Part shown: positions 1 through 7,152 of the stretch, piece after piece
How positions within the stretch are numbered: position 1 is the first letter of the stretch
Layout: the number at the start of each line of letters is the position of its first letter
Assembly (NCBI GenBank): GCA_963758025.1
Contig: CAVWUA010000003.1
Span: forward strand, 186,001 to 250,000
Source of the DNA: CAVWUA01 sp963758025
GTDB lineage: Bacteria; Planctomycetota; Planctomycetia; Isosphaerales; Isosphaeraceae
DNA length: 64,000 bases
Direction of reading: 5' to 3'
The notes under the pieces: model-generated
Seen by the model: only the letters and a program-made list of their open reading frames with translations
Told to the model about the DNA's origin: nothing
Database searches by the model: none
Made by a program: the position numbers and the translations under genes

Positions 1-249
1 CTTCTTGTCGTGGTGTACAGGAAGGCCTCTAATGGAGGGTTTCTACTGGGGCTTGATCGCAGGGCCGATCGGAGTATCGTAGTTGCGTTTATACCAATCC
101 TTGTCGAACCTTGGAAATCTACTTCCGAGCAACCGTCATACGAGGAAATTGATGTTGATTCTGACACCACCTGGCTATACGACGAGATCGACGGCGTACC
201 GGCGGAGTGGCCGAAGGACGAGATGGAGTCACAACCCGTAAAGTGGTAG
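1..249 (+). CDS. Hypothetical protein, 5' end outside or at the window edge
   Basis: The reading frame is open from the first base to a stop at 247-249, so the gene may begin upstream; a GTG at 10 could also serve as start, giving 79 residues. The product is acidic toward its end (EIDVDSDTTW, then DEIDGVPAEW) and has no motif I recognise. Base composition is clearly more AT-rich than the housekeeping part of the window and matches the two small genes that follow, which suggests one imported accessory segment. No function is proposed. Confidence 0.4.
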   Translation, partial: LLVVVYRKASNGGFLLGLDRRADRSIVVAFIPILVEPWKSTSEQPSYEEIDVDSDTTWLYDEIDGVPAEWPKDEMESQPVKW

Positions 250-318
250 CTCTCCGAATTTTATTTCCTTATCCCTATTCTAACTATAGTTTCTGGGATC
301 ATTGCAAAATCTTAGGAG

Positions 319-507
319 TTACACAGTTGACGGTTTTGGCAGGGTGATAAAGGGCTGGGCCAGATAGCTCCGGACCGCCTCCCGAATCAGCCTCAATTTC
401 GCCTCGAACCCGCTGACCCCGGTGGTGAAGATGACCGACTCCGTCGGGTTTTGCGAGTCCCTGTTTCTGCCGAGCAACAGAAAGAGTGATCGCAAAGTCG
501 TGTCGCA
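319..507 (-). pseudogene. Possible C-terminal gene fragment
   Basis: On the minus strand a 62-codon frame without a convincing start ends in TAA at 319-321. Its translation, including ESVIFTTGVSGFEAKLRL and REAVRSYLAQPF, has the residue balance of real protein and uses GC-rich codons, unlike the AT-rich genes on either side. The frame is closed upstream by an in-frame stop at 508-510, close to where the AT-rich DNA begins. This looks like the tail of a host gene cut off at a junction. The family is not recognised. Confidence 0.3.
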
Positions 508-530
508 TCAAGACTTTAGGATACAACGAG

Positions 531-1214
531 ATGAATGACGGCGGATTTAACGTCTTATTCCGACTGCTCGAAACAGAAGACTATTGGGCATCCTATGAGA
601 AAGTCGTTGAGGGGAAGCCCTGGCTGAAGTCAGCCCATGGGAGGCTCACCAAAGCTTACAAAGAGGATGAGACTACAAGAGCGATCCTCGACCGTTTCGC
701 GAATATAAGCAAAAACATCTGCGAGATTACAGTAGATAAGCTCGATGACCAACTGCCTTTCCTCAGAACAGCGATTATTGCATCGTTGAAACAATTAGGA
801 GAATATCGATGGGGGACATTCAAGAATGGTCGCAAAGGCCATCCTTCGCGTTTCGAGTCTCCCTACAGTCTCCGGAAAATCGGGCAACTCGCAGGACATA
901 TCCCTGAAGATCTGGAGAAAACTAAAGGGGTTCGGAGGTGGTTTTCAATAGAGGAAGAGGACCACGGAGAGGTAGAAGAAATATCGCCGTTCGAGGAATC
1001 CACACAGCCCGAGTCGGCTGCAGAAGCTGGTATGAGGGAGCTTTTCCTTCCAGCCCCGAACGATAAACACTGGCGGATTTTGGTTCCCAAGATTTTGACG
1101 TCTCGCGACTATCAGCACATCGGTGATTACATGAAGGTTTTCAGCAACGTTCTTGCTTCTGGAGATTATGGAGGATTGGCTGTTTCAGAGGGGATTGATT
1201 CAGTCAACTTTTGA
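531..1214 (+). CDS. Hypothetical protein, AT-rich accessory gene
   Basis: A 227-residue soluble protein if translation begins at ATG 531; a GTG at 486 in the same frame would add 15 residues. No strong Shine-Dalgarno decides between them. The protein has no signal peptide or membrane segment; a basic middle (around FKNGRKGHPSRF) is followed by a very acidic stretch (EEEDHGEVEE). It lies nine bases before a second small AT-rich gene, so the two probably form one transcript. GC content is far below the rest of the window, a sign of transfer. No domain is recognised. Confidence 0.55.
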   Translation: MNDGGFNVLFRLLETEDYWASYEKVVEGKPWLKSAHGRLTKAYKEDETTRAILDRFANISKNICEITVDKLDDQLPFLRTAIIASLKQLGEYRWGTFKNGRKGHPSRFESPYSLRKIGQLAGHIPEDLEKTKGVRRWFSIEEEDHGEVEEISPFEESTQPESAAEAGMRELFLPAPNDKHWRILVPKILTSRDYQHIGDYMKVFSNVLASGDYGGLAVSEGIDSVNF

Positions 1215-1223
1215 GGATTAAAA

Positions 1224-1505
1224 ATGAACGCAAATCAATATGAGAATAATATTCGTGCAGTTGAGGGATTTATGATCCAGTTGGTCCATCAGAACAGCGG
1301 GAGGAATGTTCGTGATGATTGCTCTGGATTTGAGCCCTTTCATTTCAAGAAGAAGGCCAAAGGGAATTATACCGTATCAATGTGGATCGAAAAGCGCATT
1401 CGAATGCCCTCACCTAGATATTCAGTCAAGGTTCTGAAAGGAGATGGAAAAGAGTCTCATGGAGGCACTTTGCTTCGAAATGTAAGGTCTTCTTATGAGA
1501 GTTAA
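1224..1505 (+). CDS. Hypothetical protein, second gene of AT-rich pair
   Basis: The gene encodes 93 residues, begins nine bases after the preceding stop and has a purine-rich GAGGAT upstream of ATG 1224. It is basic in the middle (FHFKKKAKGNYTVSMWIEKR) and probably soluble. The pair is followed by a palindromic element and by an attC-like site in the orientation expected for the end of an integron cassette, so it may be cassette cargo. No family is recognised. Confidence 0.5.
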   Translation: MNANQYENNIRAVEGFMIQLVHQNSGRNVRDDCSGFEPFHFKKKAKGNYTVSMWIEKRIRMPSPRYSVKVLKGDGKESHGGTLLRNVRSSYES

Positions 1506-1537
1506 AGCCTGAGATGGCTTCAAACAAATCTGCGTCC

Positions 1538-1604
1538 GGGAAAAGGGGACATTTTAACTTTTGATGATGATATTTCAAAAAGTTGAATGTCCCCTTTTTT
1601 CCCC
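1538..1604. repeat. REP-like palindromic element
   Basis: Two nearly perfect inverted arms of about 25 bases face each other across a short AT-rich loop. The left arm contains AAAAGGGGACATTTTAACTT and the right arm its counterpart AAGTTGAATGTCCCCTTTTT. GGGGACATT...AATGTCCCC palindromes of this type are known as scattered elements mobilised by REP-associated tyrosine transposases (RAYT). No transposase is present here, so this would be a non-autonomous copy. It could also act as a bidirectional terminator for the gene pair ending at 1505. Confidence 0.55.
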
Positions 1605-1718
1605 TGAAGAAGGAATTTTAGCAATCTTCGTGGCATTCAAGAATGCCCCATTTTCCTCCACCCAGCGCACGGGTATAACAACGGGTGTGGAATTCAAAGG
1701 GGTCAGAACTATTTCTCG

Positions 1719-1776
1719 GCCTAACCCACGGTTGCAGCGGACCCGCTGCGCGGGCCGCTGAACCTGGTCGTTCGAG
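1719..1776 (+). other. attC-like integron recombination site (possible)
   Basis: The segment begins with GCCTAAC, which fits the attC R'' consensus RYYYAAC, and ends with GTTCGAG, which keeps the GTT of R' but deviates afterwards. Between them lies an imperfect palindrome: CACGGTTGCAGCGG pairs with CCGCTGAACCTG with an extra unpaired base, as in the L''/L' arms of attC, enclosing a GC-rich loop. Length (58 bp) is right for a short attC. No integrase gene is visible, so it may be a lone or decayed cassette end. Confidence 0.4.
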
Positions 1777-2118
1777 AGCAACCCGTATTTCAGGGTGCAG
1801 GGCGAGGCTGGCCCTGCCTAACCGCTCTCATGGCCTCTCCTGTCCAGAGCGCACCGTCGCCGGGCCGTGGCAGGGGGTGGGGGCCTGACCGGTATTCCGG
1901 GGGAAGCGGGCGCGACGGATCGGCGGGGGACTCAGCCGGCTCCACCCATCCGACAAGATCCCCTGAAATCCGACCGCCTCCGCAACGAGACTATTCTCAT
2001 TGAGGGACGATCAGGGCTTCACCCTGCGCGGTTCTTTGGCAACTTGTGTGGTCCGGGGCTTCGCGGTCGGTCATCCGGACGCGCGTGGTCCCATCTCGGG
2101 TCGAGCGGAACGCCCGCG

Positions 2119-2407
2119 CCGAACGAACCCATCTGCCATTCTGGCAGAGATCGCAAAGGCTGGTTTTCCAGGGAAAACCGCTCGCGCCCCCCTCTGCGGC
2201 GGGCGAATGCGCAAAACATAACTTATTGTCGCGCCAGGAGATAGCGTCCGATTACCGAACGAAGCCAACTGCCATTCTGGCAGACCTCGCAAAGGCCGGT
2301 TTTTCCAGGGAAAAACGCTCGCGCCCCCCTCCGCGACGGGCGAATGCGCGAGACTCAACTTCTTGCCATACCAGGAGATAGGGTCCAATTACCGAACGAA
2401 CCCAACG
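2119..2407. repeat. Tandem repeat, unit 136-137 bp, about two copies
   Basis: The motif CCGAACGAA recurs at 2119, 2255 and 2392, and the sequence between is duplicated with about ten percent divergence. Each unit holds the small perfect hairpin CTGCCATTCTGGCAG, then TTTTCCAGGGAAAA, then CGCTCGCGCCCCCCT. Further shorter CGAACCCAA/CGACCGAACCCA copies continue to about 2465. No reading frame through the unit looks conserved. This looks like a structured intergenic repeat family; its spread in the genome cannot be judged from one locus. Confidence 0.6.
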
Positions 2408-2520
2408 CCTCGACCTCCACCGGCGCCGACCGAACCCAAAGCGTCAGCGCCGACCGAACCCAGGCGATCCGAAAGGGGCAAGACGGCAAAGGGTTGCGTC
2501 GATGCGGGGCCGGAGCGTCT

Positions 2521-2698
2521 CGCCTTCGATCCTCGGCGCGGTCGGTCGTGGTTCGGGTTGGCGACGCGGCATGGCCGGCCGAGTTCGCCGCGGAGGTCGG
2601 CGATCCAGCCGGCGAGGGTGCCGGTCTCGAAGACGACCAGGTCGGGGGGGTGGTGTTGCGGGAACCGCCGCAGGGGAGCGGGGTCGGTGGTGTCGGGA
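2521..2698 (-). pseudogene. IS110-family transposase fragment
   Basis: Read on the minus strand, this stretch contains HHPPDLVVFETGTLAGWIAD followed by LRGELGRPCRVANPNH. This resembles the N-terminal DEDD nuclease region of IS110/IS1111 transposases, where a VVxExxTxAGW segment is followed by a cysteine and an ANTN/ANPN motif. There is no start, the frame abuts the end of the PH-domain gene, and homology stops abruptly after NPNH, so it is a relic of a few dozen codons. No IS ends are visible. Confidence 0.6.
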
Positions 2699-3253
2699 TC
2701 ACTCCGGCATGGGGAACCTGGCCTCGGGACCTTTCACGGCCAGCGACCGAACCAGTTCGTAGATTTCGACGGGTTGCGGAACGTTGCTCAGGTGGAAGGT
2801 GCGGTTGGTCAGTTTGGCCTCGCCGTGGCTGACCAACTGCTGGGTGACCAGCGAGACGGTCCCGGCCCCGACCGTCTGCTGGAGCAGGCCCTCGGAGAGC
2901 TGCACGTCGATGATCCGGTCCAGCAGAACCGTGCGGCGCTGGCGGTTGAGCAGGCCCTCCTCGAACTCGATCTGATTGGGATAGATTGCGTAGCTCGTCA
3001 GGCCCGGCTCGGAGAAGACCTTCAGGCCGAAGAGGGCCAGGGTCACGACGAACGCCAGGCTGAAGACCACCAGGCCGGGGCCGACGATCGGGTCGTGTCC
3101 CCCGGCGATCATGTTGCTGGTGACGAACGTGGCGAAGCCGAGAAAGAGGCCCACGAAGGCGCTGACGAACGGCCCCTGCACGAGGAACTGGGCGGGCACG
3201 ACGACAGGCCGGACGATCCGGATCGGGGCTTCGGCTTCTCGGCTGGGTTCCAC
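2699..3253 (-). CDS. PH domain-containing membrane protein (YdbS/YdbT type)
   Basis: The gene encodes 184 residues from a GTG start. Two hydrophobic segments (about residues 28-48 and 60-80) precede a soluble part with YAIYPNQIEFEEGLLNRQRR and VLLDRIIDVQL, the pattern of bacterial pleckstrin-homology domains of the DUF304/bPH2 type found in YdbS/YdbT-like membrane proteins. Such proteins sit in the membrane with the PH domain exposed; their ligands are mostly unknown. The gene stands alone, ending against an IS110 relic, downstream of tRNA-Lys on the same strand. Confidence 0.7.
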   Translation of the reverse strand: MEPSREAEAPIRIVRPVVVPAQFLVQGPFVSAFVGLFLGFATFVTSNMIAGGHDPIVGPGLVVFSLAFVVTLALFGLKVFSEPGLTSYAIYPNQIEFEEGLLNRQRRTVLLDRIIDVQLSEGLLQQTVGAGTVSLVTQQLVSHGEAKLTNRTFHLSNVPQPVEIYELVRSLAVKGPEARFPMPE

Positions 3254-3442
3254 GGCGTGTCTGCTCCGATGGCGGCGCCCGATTTGAGGGTTTTCAGAAA
3301 GGGGATGACTTCCTCATCCCGATCCAACACCGTCAACCCCTCGGTTCCCGCGCAGGACGAATGCAGTCGTGCCGGCTCTGTCACATGCTCGTCTGTGCGC
3401 CGAATGGGCTTTCAGGCATCCGAACGCGACGCCGGAAAACGC

Positions 3443-3484
3443 GAGACGCAAGCCCGGATATTTCCGTAGCTTGCGTCTCTTTTC
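3443..3484 (-). terminator. Hairpin terminator downstream of tRNA-Lys
   Basis: GAGACGCAAGC and GCTTGCGTCTC form a perfect 11-bp stem with a 15-base loop. It lies 26 bases beyond the 3' end of tRNA-Lys. On the minus strand the stem is followed by GCGTTTTCC; on the plus strand by TTTTCT, so it could stop transcription from both sides. Confidence 0.6.
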
Positions 3485-3509
3485 TGTCCTATACTGTTGT
3501 GTGGGCGAG

Positions 3510-3582
<73 letters not shown>

Positions 3583-3686
3583 GGATCGACTTGCTTGAAG
3601 GTAGGAAGCTATTGAATCACAAACGCCAGGGGCTCGCAAGCCGAGTCTCCTGGTTTTCGAAGGGGGCATGAATGGGGAGGGTCGTC

Positions 3687-4287
3687 ATGAGCGTCTCGCG
3701 TCCTGATGTCCGCGTGTCGCTGGCCGCTGTTGGAATGATGGCCGCGTTGGTTTTCTGCGGAACCGCGGCACCGGCCAGAGCTCAGTTCATGGGCTACGGC
3801 GGGATGGGCTAGGGGGATGGGCTACGGTGGGATGGGTTATGGTGGAATGGGGTATTACGGCTCGCCCTACTATGGATACGGCGTGGGTGTCTATCCCGGC
3901 TATGGGTACGGAAATTATCCGGGCCGAATGGGGTTCGGGCTCGGATACTCTGGGTACGGCGCTTACGGATATGGCATTGCCCCTTATGGTTACGCCAATC
4001 CCATCGTCGGCGCGGGCCTGACGCCGCTGGGGATTCAGTCGGCCCTGATCGAGAGTGAGCTCCAAGGGTCCTCACTTTACGGCCTGAGCCCCGTCGTCGA
4101 ACCGCGAATCATCGTGACGGGGAAGGCGGACACTCAAGCAGAGGCCGACGCGGTGGAACCCTCCCCGAAGATCGTCCCGCCGATCTCGGAGTCGAAACAA
4201 CCGCGTGTCTTCTCGCCGGAAGACGTACCGGATGGCCCCCGCGTGATCGTTCCTCAGCGGAACCGCAAGCCCGAGCGGAACGAATGA
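3687..4287 (+). pseudogene. Secreted Gly/Tyr/Met-rich protein, frameshifted in its repeats
   Basis: ATG 3687 has a strong Shine-Dalgarno (GGGGAGG) and starts a clear signal peptide with a hydrophobic core and an ARAQ cleavage site. The mature part begins FMGYGGMG and then hits TAG within a 15-bp repeat coding GYGGM. Two bases later in register the same repeat continues in another frame to 4287 (MGYGGMGYGGMGYYGS, then many GYG/GYS units and an acidic-basic tail). The break fits loss of two bases inside the tandem repeat, from slippage or assembly error. The whole product would be about 200 residues, exported, low complexity, possibly surface-associated. No function is known to me. Confidence 0.75.
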
Positions 4288-4330
4288 GTCAACGATTGCT
4301 GTTGTGTGCTGGGCAAAGCGGGGTGAGCCG

Positions 4331-5303
4331 CTACTTCTTCCGCCACCACTGATCGAGAAGCAACCCTCTTGCCTCGCAGAGGGGCTCGATCGCGGCGCGG
4401 AACCGCGCGGCATCGCCCGGATAACCGGCGGTGGGTCGCAAGTTGGGGATTCGCTCGATCCAGTGAGCGTTGAAGACCTCCATCCAACGCTCACGGACCA
4501 TCTTGCTGACCATCGACGCCAGCGCGACCAGCCCATCGCCGGAATCGGCCCGGGGTTGCAGGCATAGGTCCAACCGGCGGTCGTCCTGGCGGAGCGTGTA
4601 CTGGCTCAAAGGCCGGGCCTTCGGCCCCGCGCTCGATCCAGAGGCCGGGAAAATGCCGAGCGAGCGGCTCCAGGTAGTAGTGCCGGCCGCCATGCTTGTC
4701 CGCGCGGACGGAGGTCATGGGTTCCTCAATGTTGAGGTCCCAGACCGCGCGCAACAGGTCCGCCAGGATCGCGAACTGAACGACGGACTTGGATGAATGG
4801 ACGGACAGAAGGGCGTTGAACGTCTGGGGATCGACCACGGCCGAGCGGACCGCGACGATTTTCCAGGGGGCGCCGGCGAGGGGTGCCCGTTCCAGGGCGG
4901 CCTGACAACGCGCCGAGGAGGACGGGTGGGGCAGGGGAGGGTCGATCCCGCTCCACCAGAGTTCCAGGCCGCAGGGCGGGCGACCGTGCGGCCGGGACAG
5001 ATCGGCTCCGAGAGCGTCCAGAACGCCGACCAGGGTGGCGGGGACGTGGGGCATCGTCGCGGCGAGCGCGACCAGGCTGGCCGCTTCGAGCCGGTCGAGA
5101 CCGACCCCACCCCGATAGACGCGCTTGGAGTCATCGACCCAGAGCTTGTCAGGGTCGCCCCCAGCGCGATCGACCGTCTGGGGAAGGTCGGCCCAGACGT
5201 CCGGTGGAGGGTCGTCCGGCCCCTCGGCCACCACGGCCGTCATGACGAGCGGGCCAAGGTTCGGCCCATAGCCCGCCTCGTCGATCCCTACCCAGCGGGC
5301 CAT
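4331..5303 (-). CDS. RNase HII-like protein, one frameshift
   Basis: The start (ATG 5303) gives GIDEAGYGPNLGPL, matching the first catalytic Asp-Glu motif of RNase HII (D8, E9 here), and VDDSKRVY near residues 56-63 matches its DSK motif. The C-terminal part, with LVALASMVSKMVRERWM, resembles the later RNase HII region but lies in another frame. The shift falls near 4610, where one surplus T in GCCTTTGAG would restore an intact protein of about 320 residues. It is longer and more divergent than classical RNase HII, which removes RNA from RNA-DNA hybrids, so substrate is uncertain. It lies 15 bp from parA, and both read in the same direction. Confidence 0.65.
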
Positions 5304-5318
5304 GCGTTGACGTCCTGA

Positions 5319-6212
5319 TCAGGGCTGGAAAAGGGGCGTCACGGGAGTCTCTTCCGGCGGCGACTGGGTGCTCCCTCCCTCGGCGGCGGAGGTCGTCGGT
5401 CGGGTCTCCGCCCAGATGGGGGACGGCTCACGCCCCTGGATCTCACCGGCGAGCGAGCCGTAATCCTCGGCCCCTCGACTGCTCGGCGCGTACTGGAAAA
5501 TCGACTGGCCGAAGCTCGGGCATTCCGCCAGCCGGATGTTGCGCCGGATGCGGCTGCGGAAGACGCGCGCGTCGGCCCAGGGGCCGGACGCCTTGCGACG
5601 CCCCTCGAAGAACGTCTCCAGATCGTCAATGACCTCGCCACCGAGCCTCGTGCCGGCGTCGTACAGGCAGAGGACCACGCCCGAGACTTTCAGGTCCCGA
5701 TTGACCCGCTTGGAAACCAGGTGGATCGTTTCCAGGAGCTTACTCAGCCCGTGCAGGGCGAGGAAGTGGGCCTGAAGCGGGATGAAGACCTCGCGTGCCG
5801 CGCAGAGGGCGTTGAGCGTCAGGATGCCCAGGGACGGCGGGCAGTCCATCAGGACGTAGTCGAACCCTTCGGTATCGGCGTCGAGCAGGTCGCGGAGGAT
5901 CACCTCGCGGCCGACGGTGCCGATCAGCTCGACCTCGGCGGCGGCCAGGTCGATGTGACTGCCGCAGATGAAGAGATTGTCCGCGACCTTGCGGCGGACC
6001 TTCTCCAGGGGCATGTTCTGGGTGAGGACCTCGTAGAGCGACGGGCCGGAGCGGCCGGGCAGAAGCCCCAGATGCAAGGTCGCGTGCGCCTGGGGATCGA
6101 GATCGAGAACGAGCGTCTTGTGCCCTTCGGCCGCAAGGGCGGCGGCGAGATTGACCGTGGTCGTGGTCTTGCCCACGCCCCCCTTCTGATTCAGGATCGC
6201 GATCCGTCGCAT
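5319..6212 (-). CDS. ParA/Soj family ATPase
   Basis: A 297-residue protein begins MRRIAILNQKGGVGKTTTTV, the deviant Walker A motif of ParA/MinD ATPases, followed by LVLDLDPQAHAT (Walker A') and YVLMDCPPSLG (Walker B). It has the length of a chromosomal Soj plus a Pro/Ser-rich tail of about 40 residues. ParA proteins bind DNA in their ATP form and drive segregation or positioning of cargo together with ParB or another activator. No parB and no parS-like site are evident beside it; the next gene downstream is the RNase HII-like gene. It may therefore be an orphan ParA with another cargo. Confidence 0.85.
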   Translation of the reverse strand: MRRIAILNQKGGVGKTTTTVNLAAALAAEGHKTLVLDLDPQAHATLHLGLLPGRSGPSLYEVLTQNMPLEKVRRKVADNLFICGSHIDLAAAEVELIGTVGREVILRDLLDADTEGFDYVLMDCPPSLGILTLNALCAAREVFIPLQAHFLALHGLSKLLETIHLVSKRVNRDLKVSGVVLCLYDAGTRLGGEVIDDLETFFEGRRKASGPWADARVFRSRIRRNIRLAECPSFGQSIFQYAPSSRGAEDYGSLAGEIQGREPSPIWAETRPTTSAAEGGSTQSPPEETPVTPLFQP

Positions 6213-6673
6213 GGCGGGTTCCCTCCTGGGTTAGTGACTCCGTTTGCGCCGAGGCAGTCTAATGGAGGACGGCCCCGGCGCGAAGTCGAATCGGTACGGT
6301 CGTCGCCTCGTTGGCGCGGGGGCCTTCTACGCAAACCCGCTGATGCTGTCTGATCCCCTGGGGGCAACCGATAGCAAGCCGAGGGTGACAAGAGACCATA
6401 TCCGAGATCGACGCCAGGACCGAGGCGCAAGGACCAGCCCACGAGGCCGAAGGACCCAGCATAAGATGGCAAAGCGACTCGAGATGGCAAAGCGACTCGG
6501 GGAGCCCCCCATGCTCGAGTCGCCGCAGAAGGGCGTAGGCGGATGGAAAGGGAATTCCCTCCGGCTAAATCGGTCCGACCTGAAAGCCAACTCGAACTGT
6601 TGGGTCGCTCAGGGAAGGGCTCTGTCCTAGCCCGTGTAACTCCGCCCGCCGACGCCTATGCCAAACCCCAATC
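6213..6673. other. Intergenic region with 18-bp tandem duplication
   Basis: No gene is supported here. The only structure seen is an exact two-copy 18-bp tandem repeat (AGATGGCAAAGCGACTCG at 6464 and 6482). The region separates the divergent parA gene and the small gene at 6771, so it should contain the parA promoter, which I could not pin down. Confidence 0.5.
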
Positions 6674-6702
6674 TGGACCTGCGGCCCTTCCGCCGTTACA
6701 AT
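6674..6702 (+). promoter_or_regulatory. Candidate promoter for the gene at 6771
   Basis: TGGACC and TACAAT are separated by 17 bases, a fair sigma-70-type match. The start codon lies about 70 bases downstream behind a GGGAG ribosome site. Confidence 0.35.
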
Positions 6703-6770
6703 AAGGGGACGTCAATCGATCTGGTCGCATCTTGATTCGCCCCAGGAACCCCTGAAAGGGAGTAGGCACG

Positions 6771-7100
6771 ATGGCCGACGACTCGGGGCTGATGCCGGAA
6801 ACATTCATCGACAGGCCGGAACCACAGTTCGTGGAGACCAAGGTCAAGGACCTGGAACCCGAGCACGGTGAGTGCTTCATCGGGGTCGGCGATGTCGCGG
6901 TCGACGTGAACCGGCAGTGCTGGGTCCTGCTCGACGCCCCGGTCTTCTCGGCCGACTACCGGGACGTGGCCCCGATCGTCATCCGGCGGACTCGCGACGG
7001 CAGCTACGAGGTCCAGATGGGCGGGCTGCCGGTCGAGTCGAACTTCACCCTCATCCCGTCCCCCGACACCTCGACGTGGGTCAGCGTCAAGGTGGTCTAA
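6771..7100 (+). CDS. Hypothetical acidic protein
   Basis: The gene encodes 109 residues preceded by GGGAG. It is soluble, acidic and beta-rich in appearance (VGDVAVDVNRQCWVLLDAPV, then APIVIRRTRDGSYEV). No signal peptide or known motif is seen. It stands alone between divergent parA and a convergent acyltransferase gene. Family not recognised; codon use is typical of the genome, which supports a real gene. Confidence 0.65.
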   Translation: MADDSGLMPETFIDRPEPQFVETKVKDLEPEHGECFIGVGDVAVDVNRQCWVLLDAPVFSADYRDVAPIVIRRTRDGSYEVQMGGLPVESNFTLIPSPDTSTWVSVKVV

Positions 7101-7152
7101 ATCTCGGGGCCCGTGGAGAAGGGCAGGATCATGCGCCGGAGTTGCCTTCCGA

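Noticed and set aside
1985..2010. Fur-box-like palindrome (GAGACTATTCTCATTGAG)
   Set aside because: Match to the Fur consensus is poor and no iron gene lies downstream.
2046..2388. Overlapping open frames on both strands in the tandem-repeat region
   Set aside because: They follow the repeat unit, not codon structure, and translate to low-complexity Arg/Pro-rich peptides.
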